From an uncultured Pseudomonadota bacterium (GTDB taxonomy: Bacteria; Pseudomonadota; Gammaproteobacteria; Burkholderiales; SG8-39): a DNA stretch of 64,000 nucleotides. The translations under genes and the position numbers were made by a program. Under the pieces are notes generated by a model that was not told the origin of the DNA, made no database searches, and saw nothing but the letters and a program-made list of their open reading frames with translations. Positions 56,177 through 64,000 of the stretch are shown here, piece after piece. The DNA lies in the NCBI GenBank assembly GCA_903829815.1, contig CAIKRR010000005.1, positions 1-64,000 of the forward strand, in the 5' to 3' direction. Each line of letters begins with the position of its first letter. Position 1 is the stretch's first letter.

Positions 56177-57358
56177 TCAGGCGGGTGTGCTGGCAAAGGC
56201 ACGAATGATCTGTGCGAGGCGTGCCACCAGTTCGTGGGCTTCGGTCGCCGACAGGATGAGGGGCGGCAAGAGGCGAACCACGTTGTCGCGTGTCACGTTG
56301 ATGAGCAGGCCCGCCTTCAGCGCGATGCCCACCAGCGCGCCGCACGGGCGATCGAGTTCGATCCCGATCATGAGGCCCATGCCACGGATGGCCTGTACCG
56401 CGTTCACATCGGCCAGCATCGCGCCCAGCGCGGTGCGGATCTGCTCGCCACGCTCGGCCGCATTGGCCAGCAGCCCTTCGTCTTCCATGATCGAGAGGGT
56501 CTCGATGGCAGCCCGGCAGGCCAATGGCCCGCCGCCAAAGGTGGAGCCATGGTTGCCCGGTTTGAACAGGCCTGCAGCGAGCCCTGCCGTCATGGCAGCC
56601 CCGATGGGTACGCCTGACCCCAGGCCCTTGGCCAGGGTGACGACATCGGGTTGTACATTGAAGTGCTGGTAGCCGAACCAGGTGCCGGTGCGTCCGATGC
56701 CTGACTGCACTTCATCGAGCATGAAGAGCCAGCCGCGATCGCGACAGAGCGCCGCAGCGCCTTCGACATAGGCCTTGCCGGCCACATGAATGCCACCTTC
56801 GCCTTGCAGCACTTCCATCAGTACGGCGACGATATCGGGGTTGGCATTGGTGGCCGCCTCCAGCGCCGCGAGGTCGTTGTAGGGTACGCGCAGGAAGCCT
56901 TCGGGCATCGGGCCGAATCCGGCCTGCGCCTTGGCGCTGCCGGTGGCCGCCAGCGTGGCGATGGTGCGTCCGTGCCAGGCATGTTCCATCACGATGATGG
57001 TGGGGCAGGCGATGCCCTTCTGGTGGCCGTGCATGCGCGCGAGCTTGATCGCGGCCTCGTTGGCTTCGGCACCCGAGGAGCAGAAGAAGACTTCGTTCAT
57101 GCCCGAGAGCGCGCACAGTCGGTCGGCCAGGGTTTCCTGGTGCCGGATACCATAGATGTTCGAGGTGTGGATGAGGCGCGCTGCCTGATCGGCGATGGCG
57201 GCCACCAGTCGCGGATGGCCATGGCCGACGCCGTTGACCGCGATGCCAGCCAGCGCGTCGAGGTAGCGATTGCCGTCCTCGTCCCAGAGCCAGACGCCCT
57301 TGCCGTGACTGAGGGTCACCGGTTGACGGGCATAGGTATTCATCACATGCGATGTCAT
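56177..57358 (-). CDS. argD: acetylornithine aminotransferase
   Basis: A 393-residue class III PLP aminotransferase in arginine synthesis. FCSSGAEANEAAIKLAR (about residues 93-109) binds the cofactor phosphate, LDEVQSGIGRTGTWFGYQH carries the PLP-ring Asp, and the Schiff-base Lys is in VVTLAKGLGSGVPIG (about 247). HGSTFGGGPLACRAA completes the site. A TAAAAT in minus-strand sense (57416-57411) lies about 53 bases upstream as a -10 candidate. It leads the argD-argF-argG-hydratase operon. Confidence 0.93.
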   Translation of the reverse strand: MTSHVMNTYARQPVTLSHGKGVWLWDEDGNRYLDALAGIAVNGVGHGHPRLVAAIADQAARLIHTSNIYGIRHQETLADRLCALSGMNEVFFCSSGAEANEAAIKLARMHGHQKGIACPTIIVMEHAWHGRTIATLAATGSAKAQAGFGPMPEGFLRVPYNDLAALEAATNANPDIVAVLMEVLQGEGGIHVAGKAYVEGAAALCRDRGWLFMLDEVQSGIGRTGTWFGYQHFNVQPDVVTLAKGLGSGVPIGAAMTAGLAAGLFKPGNHGSTFGGGPLACRAAIETLSIMEDEGLLANAAERGEQIRTALGAMLADVNAVQAIRGMGLMIGIELDRPCGALVGIALKAGLLINVTRDNVVRLLPPLILSATEAHELVARLAQIIRAFASTPA

Positions 57359-57458
57359 CGCGACCTCGGAGGAGTCAGGGGCGGCGGTGGATCATCGCCG
57401 CAAACCCTGCATTTTAACATGCCGCTGGCACGTCCCCGGCGAGTGCCTCGCTCTCGCC

Positions 57459-57731
57459 GTGGTTCAGTCTGGCAAGGACGCTCCGGCCCGTCAGGCTGCG
57501 GCCGCTGCCTCTGTCACTGCCGAGCGTGAGGACTTCATCATCATCGGTCGCACGCGGGCTGGCGCATCGCGTCGCCCCGATGACTGGGCCGAGTGTCTGT
57601 TCGGGATGATGTCACCGTCTGGAGGCGACGGGTACAGGGTGTATTCGCCGCACGTTCAGCCGCCGACCCTCGAGGACATCCGTGTTGTCTCGGTGAGCGC
57701 CCGCCCACGAACGGCAGCCCCACCGGCGTGA
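57459..57731 (+). CDS. DUF3579-family protein, short form
   Basis: About 90 residues. The core (about residues 24-80) matches DUF3579, a betaproteobacterial family of unknown function: EDFIIIGRTRAGASRRPDDW, then AECLFGMMSPSGGDGYRVYS and PHVQPPTLEDIRVVSVSARP. The family usually occurs next to argF and rpsT, as here. The C-terminus stops soon after the core (RTAAPPA), so it appears shorter than usual. The start is uncertain: GTG at 57459 is used here, with a GTG at 57387 also in frame. Confidence 0.65.
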   Translation: MVQSGKDAPARQAAAAASVTAEREDFIIIGRTRAGASRRPDDWAECLFGMMSPSGGDGYRVYSPHVQPPTLEDIRVVSVSARPRTAAPPA

Positions 57732-57809
57732 CATTTCCTGCCCGGTCTCACACGTGACGACGCGTCACAGGTGCAAGGCACCGGCTCTGCGGCATGACGC
57801 ACAACAGGA

Positions 57810-57824
57810 CCCGCAGGGTGCGGG
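57810..57824 (-). terminator. likely rpsT terminator hairpin
   Basis: CCCGCA (57810-57815) and TGCGGG (57819-57824) form a tight stem with a three-base loop, 12 bases after the rpsT stop in minus-strand sense. The downstream sequence (CCTGTTGTG) is only partly T-rich. It lies between converging DUF3579 and rpsT genes. Confidence 0.45.
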
Positions 57825-57836
57825 CCCGGCTCGGAC

Positions 57837-58103
57837 TCAGGCAGCGAGTGCCTTGATCTGGCGCGACAGCCGGCTCTTGTGCCGGGCAGCGGTGTTCTTG
57901 TGCACGATGTCCTTGTCGGCGATCTTGTCGATCACGCTGGTCGAGGCGCGGAAAATCGCCTCGGCTGCCACCTTGTCGCCAGCGGCGATGGCAGCGCGGA
58001 CCTTCTTGATCGTCGTGCGCAAGGTCGAGCGCAGCGAAGAATTGTGTTGACGGCGGCGTTCGGACTGACGCGCACGTTTGCGAGCTTGGGCAGTATTGGC
58101 CAT
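57837..58103 (-). CDS. rpsT: 30S ribosomal protein S20
   Basis: An 88-residue basic protein that binds 16S rRNA early in 30S assembly. The whole sequence is family-typical: [20 protein letters not shown] at the start, [16 protein letters not shown] in the middle and [20 protein letters not shown] near the end. It is transcribed alone from a near-consensus promoter upstream and is divergent from murJ. Confidence 0.96.
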   Translation of the reverse strand: MANTAQARKRARQSERRRQHNSSLRSTLRTTIKKVRAAIAAGDKVAAEAIFRASTSVIDKIADKDIVHKNTAARHKSRLSRQIKALAA

Positions 58104-58148
58104 GGAGAGGTCAGTAGTGGTTGACACGCACGGAGCGCAGAACCCGGC

Positions 58149-58177
58149 AGTATATCCACCGGCGAGCCCTGAGGCAA
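58149..58177 (-). promoter_or_regulatory. rpsT promoter
   Basis: In minus-strand sense, TTGCCT (58177-58172) and TATACT (58154-58149) are separated by exactly 17 bases, a near-consensus sigma-70 promoter. Transcription would begin near 58142, giving a leader of about 40 bases before the rpsT ATG at 58103. Confidence 0.65.
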
Positions 58178-58220
58178 ACGGGTTCGGGACATTGGTTGGA
58201 AAAGAGCGACAATCGCGGCC

Positions 58221-59759
58221 ATGAATCTGCTCAGAACCCTTGCAACCGTCAGTGGCATGACGCTCGTGTCGCGCGTGCTCGGGTTTTTGCGGGACGCGAT
58301 CATTGCCCACCTGTTCGGTGCCGGCGCAGCCACCGACGCCTTCTTCGTGGCGTTTCGCATCCCCAACCTGTTGCGCCGACTGTTTGCCGAGGGCGCTTTC
58401 TCGCAAGCCTTCGTGCCCATCCTCGCCCAGACGCGCGAGGGCGAGGGCGAGGTTGCCGTGCGCCGTCTCATTGATGGAGTGGCCGGCACGCTGGCGCTGG
58501 CGCTGCTTGCCACCAGTCTGGCGGGCATGTTGGCTGCACCCTGGGTCATCCGCCTCACCGCGCCGGGTTTTCTGGACACCCCGGCGCGTTTCGATCTCAC
58601 GGTCCAGATGTTGCGCATCACATTCCCCTACATCCTCTTCATTTCGCTCACCGCCTTCGCGGGCGCCATCCTCAACACCTGGAGCCGGTTTGCGGTGCCG
58701 GCGTTCACGCCTTCGCTGCTCAACATCGCATTCATCATGGGGGCCTGCGTGGCAGCGCCCTGGTTCGACCCGCCGGTCAAGGTGTTGGCCTGGTCGGCCT
58801 GTGTCGGTGGAGTGCTCCAACTCGGGCTGCAGGGGGCGGCCCTGGCCCGACTGGGGCTCTTGCCACGTCTGGTCCGGGCGCCGTGGCGAGTGCCGGGCGT
58901 TCGCCGGGTGATGCGTCAGATGACGCCGGCGCTGCTGGGCGTGTCGGTGGCGCAGGTGAGCCTGCTGCTCAATACGGTCTTTGCCTCGTGGCTGGCGCCG
59001 GGGAGCGTGAGCTGGTTGAACTACGCCGATCGACTGATGGAGTTTCCTGCCGGTCTGCTTGGGGCGGCGCTGGGCACCATTTTGCTGCCTAGTCTGTCGC
59101 GTCGTCATGCGAGCGCTGACGCCGCAGGCTACTCGCGCCTGCTCGACTGGGGGCTGCGCATGACGCTCCTGCTTGCCTTGCCATCGGCACTGGGGCTGGC
59201 ACTGCTCGCAGGACCCCTGGTGGCCACCCTCTTCCTCCACGGTCAGTTCGAGGTGCACGATCTGCTGATGACCCGTGCCGCACTGATTGCCTACAGCATC
59301 GGGCTGGTGGGCCTCATTCTGGTCAAGGTGCTGGCACCGGCCTTCTATGCTCGGCAGGACATCCGCACCCCGGTACGCATTGCCATCCTCACCCTCGTAC
59401 TCACCCAGTTGATGAATCTGCTGCTGGTGGGCTGGCTGCAGCATGCCGGGCTTGCCCTGTCCATCGGGCTGGGGGCCTGCCTCAATGCCACCGTGCTCTT
59501 TGTCCTCTTGCGCCGGCGTGGGATCTTTGCACCGGAGCCAGGCTGGCTCGGCTTTGCCTGGCGCATTGGCGTTGCAATGGCGGTGATGGCGCTCGTGCTG
59601 GTCCTTGCGGTACCTGCGCTGCCCTGGTGGCTGGCCGCTTCCAGCGTGTGGCGGGCCATGGCGTTGGGGCTGGTGGTTGCAGCCGGGGGCGGTGCCTATC
59701 TGGGGGTTCTCGGTCTGTTGGGTTTCAGGCCCCGCGACTTTGCCCGCCAGATGGATTGA
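58221..59759 (+). CDS. murJ: lipid II flippase MurJ
   Basis: A 512-residue MVF-family membrane protein with about 14 helices that moves lipid II across the inner membrane. The N-terminal signature is [20 protein letters not shown] (about 17-36), followed by [20 protein letters not shown] and [13 protein letters not shown]. The key motif [20 protein letters not shown] (about 267-286) and [20 protein letters not shown] (about 374) are present. It is divergent from rpsT, the common arrangement in betaproteobacteria. Confidence 0.95.
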   Translation: MNLLRTLATVSGMTLVSRVLGFLRDAIIAHLFGAGAATDAFFVAFRIPNLLRRLFAEGAFSQAFVPILAQTREGEGEVAVRRLIDGVAGTLALALLATSLAGMLAAPWVIRLTAPGFLDTPARFDLTVQMLRITFPYILFISLTAFAGAILNTWSRFAVPAFTPSLLNIAFIMGACVAAPWFDPPVKVLAWSACVGGVLQLGLQGAALARLGLLPRLVRAPWRVPGVRRVMRQMTPALLGVSVAQVSLLLNTVFASWLAPGSVSWLNYADRLMEFPAGLLGAALGTILLPSLSRRHASADAAGYSRLLDWGLRMTLLLALPSALGLALLAGPLVATLFLHGQFEVHDLLMTRAALIAYSIGLVGLILVKVLAPAFYARQDIRTPVRIAILTLVLTQLMNLLLVGWLQHAGLALSIGLGACLNATVLFVLLRRRGIFAPEPGWLGFAWRIGVAMAVMALVLVLAVPALPWWLAASSVWRAMALGLVVAAGGGAYLGVLGLLGFRPRDFARQMD

Positions 59760-59845
59760 GCCTGTCCGCGCAGCGTCGCTCGAGCGCAGCCGTCCTGGCC
59801 TTAACCGACCCCGGTCTCACGAGCGCCGCTGCCTGCTCGCGGTGC

Positions 59846-61186
59846 TCAGCGACCGGCGATCGTCATGCCTTCGACCAGAATCGACCCGTTGCTGCGCGAG
59901 CCGCGCACCAGCGTGTCGCGCCCAATCGCGGCGATGCCCCGGAACATGTCGCGCAGATTGCCGGCGATCGTGACCTCTTCGACCGGGTGGCGGATGCGTC
60001 CGCCCTGCACCCAGAAGCCGGCCGCGCCGCGCGAGTAGTCGCCGGTGACCGAGTTGACGCCCTGGCCCATCAGGTCGGTGACGAGGAGCCCGGTGCCCAT
60101 CTCGCGCAGCAGCCCCTCGAGGTCGTGCTCGCCCGGGGCGAGGATCAGGTTATGCGAGCCCCCGGCATTGCCGGTGGTTTGCATGCCCAGCTTGCGGGCC
60201 GAATAAGTGCCCAGAAAATAGCCGCGCACGACGCCCGCCTGCACCACATCGCGCGCCCGCGTCGTGACGCCATCATCATCGAAACAGCCTGAGGCGAGGC
60301 CACGCGGAATGTGCGGGTCTTCGCGCAGGTTGACGATTGGCGAGAAGACCTGGGTATCGAGCGAGTCGAGCAGGAACGACGACTTGCGGTACAGGCTGCC
60401 GCCGCTTACCGCGCCGATGAAATGGCCGATGAGGCCTGCCGCCACCGGTGCCTCGAACAGGATGGGTACTCGACGCGTGCTCAGGCTGCGACTGCGCAGG
60501 CGCGCCAGGGTACGCCTGCCAGCATACTCACCGATGGCCGCCGGGTCGGGCAGGTCGACGGCCGCGCGTGCGCTCCCATACCAGTCGTCACGCTGCATCT
60601 GGCCGCGCTCCGAGGCAATGACCGCACAGGCAATTGAATGCCGCGAGGTCTGATAGCCCTGCAGAAAGCCATTGGAGTTGGCGGCGACGAACTGGTACTG
60701 CTGGGTCGAGACACTCGCCCCGTCTGAGTTGTCGATGCGCGGGTCGAGCCGAAACGCCGCCGCTTCGCAGGCGCGGGCCATCTCGATGGCTTCGTCGGCG
60801 GGCAGATCCCAGGGGTGATAGAGATCGAGGTCGCGCACTTCGCGCACCAGGAGTTCCGGCTCGGCCAGGCCGTTGGCCTCGTCGCTCGCGGTGTGGCGTG
60901 CAATGGCAAGCGCCGCTGCCACGGTGTCAGCCACTGCTTTCGCCCCCAGATCGGAGGTGCTCGCAAAGCCCGACTGCTTGCCCAGATAGACCGTGACGCC
61001 CAGTTCCTTGTCGCGGTTGTGCTCGATGGTTTCCACTTCGCCCTTGCGCACGGTCACGGTCTGGCCGAATCCTTCCGACACATGCAGGTCGCAGGCACTG
61101 GCCCCGCTGCGGGCGGCGATCTCGAGGGCCTGGCTGGCGATCGAGTGGAGCTGGGGCATCGAGGTGGCGAAGCGCGAATCGGACAT
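59846..61186 (-). CDS. pmbA: TldE/PmbA metalloprotease-complex subunit
   Basis: A 446-residue TldE subunit, which with TldD forms a protease acting on modified peptides such as microcin precursors and CcdA. Landmarks are ASACDLHVSEGFGQTVTVRK, the stretch VYLGKQSGFASTSDL, GFLQGYQTSRHSIACAVIAS, and GMQTTGNAGGSHNLILAPG near residue 345. As expected for TldE it has no HExxH zinc motif. tldD is not in the window. It is divergent from yjgA. Confidence 0.93.
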   Translation of the reverse strand: MSDSRFATSMPQLHSIASQALEIAARSGASACDLHVSEGFGQTVTVRKGEVETIEHNRDKELGVTVYLGKQSGFASTSDLGAKAVADTVAAALAIARHTASDEANGLAEPELLVREVRDLDLYHPWDLPADEAIEMARACEAAAFRLDPRIDNSDGASVSTQQYQFVAANSNGFLQGYQTSRHSIACAVIASERGQMQRDDWYGSARAAVDLPDPAAIGEYAGRRTLARLRSRSLSTRRVPILFEAPVAAGLIGHFIGAVSGGSLYRKSSFLLDSLDTQVFSPIVNLREDPHIPRGLASGCFDDDGVTTRARDVVQAGVVRGYFLGTYSARKLGMQTTGNAGGSHNLILAPGEHDLEGLLREMGTGLLVTDLMGQGVNSVTGDYSRGAAGFWVQGGRIRHPVEEVTIAGNLRDMFRGIAAIGRDTLVRGSRSNGSILVEGMTIAGR

Positions 61187-61318
61187 GGCTGGACGGTGAG
61201 GGTGGGGCGCAGGGAAAGCGCGCGAACGCGCCGGGGGATACGGCAGGCACGAGTAAGGCCGGGACGAACACCGGGTTTCGGTATCATAGCAGTGACGATG
61301 GATGGAGCCGGGATTGCG

Positions 61319-62173
61319 ATGCGGGGTTTGCACAAGGGTCGGGCAGCGGTGGCGGGGCCACGCGGGCGGGGCAAGAGTCCGGGGCCGGGGCTTGTCGGGG
61401 TTGCTGCCGCCCAGGCGAATCGCACGCTGGTAGCGGGTGCCGAGCCCGCTGACGCAGCCGATGAGGCCGATGCTGAGGTCAGTCCTCCAGCCCCTGGTGC
61501 TGTCCGTGGTCCCTCCCGCGGTGCTGCCCACGGCGCCCATGATGAAGCCCCCGATGCCGATGCTGCCCTTGAAGGCCCGGCCTGGATGAGGCGACCGAGC
61601 AAGACCCGCCGCAAGTCAGACATGCATGAACTGCAGGCCCTGGGCGATGTGCTGGTGGGGCTGAGCGATCACCAGTTGTCGCAGATTGCACTGGACGATG
61701 AACTGCTCGATGCGATCAAGGCGGCCCGTGGGATGACACGCCTCGATGAGGCGCGGCGGCGCCAGTTGCAGTATGTGGGCCGACTGATGCGCGATGTCGA
61801 CCCCGAGCCCATTCGGGCCCGTATTGCCACCTGGCAGCGCCAGTCAGTGGAGCAGGCACGGGCATTGCACGAGATCGAACGTTGGCGCGAGCGTCTGCTC
61901 ACCGAGGAGCCCTCGCTCACCGAGTTTGCCGATCGCTACCGCTTGCGCGACCTGCAGGGGTTTCGCAACACGCTGCGCGAAGCGCGGCGCGAGCGCGCCG
62001 ACATCGCCGCTGGCAAGGAACGCTCGCCGCGTCATTACCGCGAACTCTTTCGCCGAGTGCGCGAGGCCATCGCCGCTGCATCAGTCGCGGCTGATGCAGC
62101 GGGCGACGACATGTCCGAGACCGGGGGCGAGACCGATGCGGGTGACAGTCACCCGGGAGACGCAAACCCATGA
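61319..62173 (+). CDS. yjgA: YjgA/DUF615 family protein (ribosome-associated)
   Basis: A DUF615 protein; relatives associate with the pre-50S ribosome. The conserved domain (about residues 90-255) begins RRPSKTRRKSDMHELQALGD and includes LDDELLDAIKAARGMTRLDE, RRQLQYVGRLMRD and RDLQGFRNTLREAR. The N-terminal 90 residues are Gly/Ala/Pro-rich and longer than in most relatives. An ATG at 61586 would remove them and is a plausible true start; 61298 is also possible. TATCAT (61282-61287) may be the -10. The end overlaps mog by four bases. Confidence 0.85.
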   Translation: MRGLHKGRAAVAGPRGRGKSPGPGLVGVAAAQANRTLVAGAEPADAADEADAEVSPPAPGAVRGPSRGAAHGAHDEAPDADAALEGPAWMRRPSKTRRKSDMHELQALGDVLVGLSDHQLSQIALDDELLDAIKAARGMTRLDEARRRQLQYVGRLMRDVDPEPIRARIATWQRQSVEQARALHEIERWRERLLTEEPSLTEFADRYRLRDLQGFRNTLREARRERADIAAGKERSPRHYRELFRRVREAIAAASVAADAAGDDMSETGGETDAGDSHPGDANP

Positions 62174-62772
62174 ACATGCTCGATCGGCCCTTGCGGGTGG
62201 GCCTGGTGTCGGTGAGCGACCGGGCATCGGCCGGTGTCTATCGCGACGAAGGCATTCCGGCCCTGTCCGACTGGCTGGGCGCGGCGCTGGTCACCCCCTT
62301 CGATATCGAGACCCGCCTGATTGCCGATGAGCAAGCGCTGATCGAGCGCACCCTCATCGAACTGGTCGATACCGTACGCTGCGATCTGGTGCTCACCACC
62401 GGTGGCACTGGTCCGGCGCGGCGCGATGTGACCCCCGAGGCCACGCTGGCGGTAGCCGACAAGACGATGCCCGGCTTTGGCGAGCAGATGCGCCAGATCA
62501 GCTTGCGCTTCGTGCCCACGGCCATCCTGTCACGGCAGGTGGCGGTGATTCGCGGCGAGGCACTGATCGTGAACCTGCCTGGTCAGCCCAAATCGATACG
62601 CGAGACGCTCGAAGGACTCAAGGGACCCGATGGCGAGTCGATCGTACCCGGCATCTTTGCCGCCATCCCCTACTGCATCGATCTCATCGGCGGCCCTTAC
62701 ATCGACACGCACGAGTCGGTGGTGAAGGCATTTCGCCCAAAGTCGGCGCGGCGTGCGGTGAACCCTGGTTGA
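62170..62772 (+). CDS. mog: molybdopterin adenylyltransferase
   Basis: A 200-residue MogA/MoaB-family enzyme that adenylates molybdopterin before molybdate insertion. The conserved core is VGLVSVSDRASAGVYRDEG (about residues 11-29), LVLTTGGTGPARRDVTPEA (about 74-92) with the catalytic Asp region, and VNLPGQPKSIRETL (about 137-150). The ATG overlaps the yjgA stop (ATGA). The longer C-terminus (GGPYIDTHESVVKAFRPK) is characteristic of MogA rather than MoaB. Confidence 0.92.
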   Translation: MNMLDRPLRVGLVSVSDRASAGVYRDEGIPALSDWLGAALVTPFDIETRLIADEQALIERTLIELVDTVRCDLVLTTGGTGPARRDVTPEATLAVADKTMPGFGEQMRQISLRFVPTAILSRQVAVIRGEALIVNLPGQPKSIRETLEGLKGPDGESIVPGIFAAIPYCIDLIGGPYIDTHESVVKAFRPKSARRAVNPG

Positions 62773-62787
62773 GACGGGTCTGGCGCT

Positions 62788-62889
62788 TCGTCGGATCCTT
62801 GCCCTGACCCCTGTCGAATCCCCGCTCTGGCCCTTGCCCTGACCGTTCGTCGGGCATCGGCTGCCGATCGTCGGGCCGTTGCCCTGTCC
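62788..62889. repeat. short direct repeats in the mog-pilin gap
   Basis: TTGCCCTGACC occurs at 62799-62809 and 62834-62844, and TTGCCCTGTCC at 62879-62889. Copies one and three are each preceded, four bases away, by TCGTCGG (62788-62794 and 62868-62874), giving two near-identical 22-base units 80 bases apart. A further TTCGTCGG lies at 62846-62853. Function unknown. Confidence 0.55.
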
Positions 62890-62947
62890 GATACCCTGCC
62901 GCGCTACGCTCCAGCGATCACTTTTCGTCCATAGAGAGGTCGGGTCG

Positions 62948-63385
62948 ATGCGCCGAGCAGATCGCGGCTTCACGCTGATCGAGTTGATGATGACGGTGGC
63001 CATCATCGGCATCCTGGCTGCGGTGGCACTGCCCTCCTATACAGGCTACCTGCTGCGCGGGCGCCTGCCTGTTGCCACCCAGGGGCTGGCCAGCATGCAG
63101 ACGCAACTCGAAACCTGGTTTCAGGACAATCGAACCTATGCCACTGCGCCGATCTGTGCCGCAAACACCAATCTGATGCAGGGCTCGAACGTGGCCTTCA
63201 TCCTGAGCGCCGTCTGCACAGCCACGACCTACACGCTCACGGCCACCGGTGATGCGCAACTCGCTGGCGGCATGACCTATACCCTCACCAACACCGGGTT
63301 GCAGTCGACGACTGCCGTCCCCCAACACTGGACCCTGCCGGCGGGCAGTACCTGCTGGGTCATGCGTGCGAACGGGTCGTGCTGA
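62948..63385 (+). CDS. type IV pilin (PilE/PilA-like)
   Basis: A 145-residue type IV pilin-family protein. The prepilin peptidase site is RGFTLIELMMTVAIIGILAA: cleavage after Gly 7 leaves N-terminal Phe with Glu at +5. The hydrophobic alpha-1 helix continues through ALPSYTGYL, and a C-terminal disulfide loop is closed by the Cys pair in TCWVMRANGSC. It may be a PilE-type minor pilin rather than the major pilin. The start at 62948 follows GAGAGGT. It overlaps the next pseudopilin gene. Confidence 0.88.
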   Translation: MRRADRGFTLIELMMTVAIIGILAAVALPSYTGYLLRGRLPVATQGLASMQTQLETWFQDNRTYATAPICAANTNLMQGSNVAFILSAVCTATTYTLTATGDAQLAGGMTYTLTNTGLQSTTAVPQHWTLPAGSTCWVMRANGSC

Positions 63386-64000
63386 TCCTGCCTGTTCATG
63401 GTCGCTGCGCGCGATCCAGTCGCACGCTGGGCATGACCTTGATCGAACTCCTGGTCGCGCTCGCGATCATCGTTGCGACCTTCCTGATCGGCATGCCCCA
63501 ACTGGGCGTGACCAGTGCCAACAGCCGTATCCGTACCCTGGCCGGTTCGTTTCTTGCCGGCTTGCAGCAGGCGCGCAGCGAAGCCATCCAACGCGGGCTT
63601 GCGGTCACTTTCCGGCAAGGCACGGGCCTTTCCGTCACCGCCAACGGGTTTGCCCTGCCGCTCAGCGTCGACGGCAGCGGGGTCGACTGGGCGGTGAGTG
63701 ATGCGCAGACCGGTACGCTCATCAAGGCCAGCAGTGCCACCGAAGGCAGTGCCGCTGCGACGGTCGCGGTGTCCTCTGCCACCGCGACCGCCTATCGGGG
63801 GGAGATCCAGTTCGACAGTTTTGGCCAGGCCTGGGGTTCGGTCGGTGACGGTACCTTTGCCACCCTGGCCGCAACGGTTGTTCTCACCTTCGCACCGGTG
63901 GCTAACGCCACGGCCGCGATCAACTGTGCGGCACCCAGTGGCGGTTATCGCTGTCAGCAGATCAGTGTGAGCCCCAACGGCCAGATCCGCCAATGTGATC
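63379..64000 (+). CDS. FimT/GspH-type minor pseudopilin (3' truncated)
   Basis: The first 207 codons of a minor pilin. The peptidase site and N-helix are TLGMTLIELLVALAIIVATF, with cleavage after Gly before Met and Glu at +5. A conserved SFLAGLQQARSEAIQRG stretch follows and the beta-rich region ends at the window edge near PNGQIRQC, a typical GspH/FimT C-terminal segment. The proposed start is a GTG at 63379 overlapping the pilin stop, giving an 18-residue leader. The next base of the frame is beyond 64000. Confidence 0.82.
   Translation, partial: MLILPVHGRCARSSRTLGMTLIELLVALAIIVATFLIGMPQLGVTSANSRIRTLAGSFLAGLQQARSEAIQRGLAVTFRQGTGLSVTANGFALPLSVDGSGVDWAVSDAQTGTLIKASSATEGSAAATVAVSSATATAYRGEIQFDSFGQAWGSVGDGTFATLAATVVLTFAPVANATAAINCAAPSGGYRCQQISVSPNGQIRQCD

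Noticed and set aside
1..64000. tRNA or rRNA genes, CRISPR arrays, IS elements or prophage genes
   Set aside because: No tRNA-like cloverleaf, regularly spaced repeat array, transposase or integrase motif was found on reading; small RNAs could still be missed by eye.

Overview
The window is about 65% GC, densely packed, and reads as a chromosomal segment of a betaproteobacterium, most likely Burkholderiales. Support comes from gene order typical of that group: hda-HAD phosphatase-pcnB-folK-deoxynucleoside kinase-panC-panD divergent from purM; Rieske oxygenase divergent from xseB-ispA-dxs-folE2; argD-argF-argG beside a DUF3579 gene, rpsT and murJ; pmbA divergent from yjgA-mog. Orphan Bug/TctC solute receptors and class III CoA-transferases fit the same group. 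I see no rRNA, tRNA, IS element, prophage or CRISPR array.

Layout. 1-2318: end of a TRAP transporter gene, an isochorismatase-fold hydrolase and a VOC protein. 2415-7825: a catabolic block of CitE-like lyase, two class III CoA-transferases, a FAS1-like/MaoC hydratase and a Bug receptor; together these could activate, hydrate and cleave a C5 dicarboxylate (itaconate or mesaconate type). 7829-13797: tamA-tamB outer-membrane assembly. 13935-14192: small unknown gene. 14270-21311 (minus): pantothenate, folate and RNA/replication control genes, with a two-gene FecCD/BtuCD-type ABC importer inserted by 4-base overlaps. 21386-25867: purM and dnaE. 25858-29041: GntR/FCD regulator divergent from RidA, GST and a second Bug receptor, with an AT-rich operator-like array between. 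29123-33061: metG, apbC/mrp, dcd.

33236-38390: a three-gene signalling island made of a Ser/Thr kinase with a cyclase-like N-terminal domain that appears decayed, a protein with two degenerate receiver-like halves, and a hybrid histidine kinase. No DNA-binding or other output protein lies beside it. 38360-41759 (minus): Rieske oxygenase, thiosulfate sulfurtransferase (apparently CTG start), thyA, folA. 41915-45944: xseB, ispA, dxs, folE2. 45958-52113 (minus): uraD, a BMP-type lipoprotein, an MFS carrier, yajQ, gloB, cinA with a decayed C-terminal domain, and a retropepsin-like protease; puuE is divergent from uraD, giving a ureide/purine catabolism theme. 53239-58103: FAH-family hydratase, argG, argF, argD, DUF3579, rpsT. 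58221-62772: murJ, pmbA, yjgA, mog. 62948-64000: start of a type IV pilin/minor pilin cluster, cut by the window end.

Most genes are housekeeping. The least explained parts are the signalling island with its duplicated upstream dyad, the ABC importer embedded in the hda-pcnB operon, the uraD-BMP-MFS group, and several start-codon and domain-decay oddities. Function names rest on motif recognition and gene context; no database search was run.
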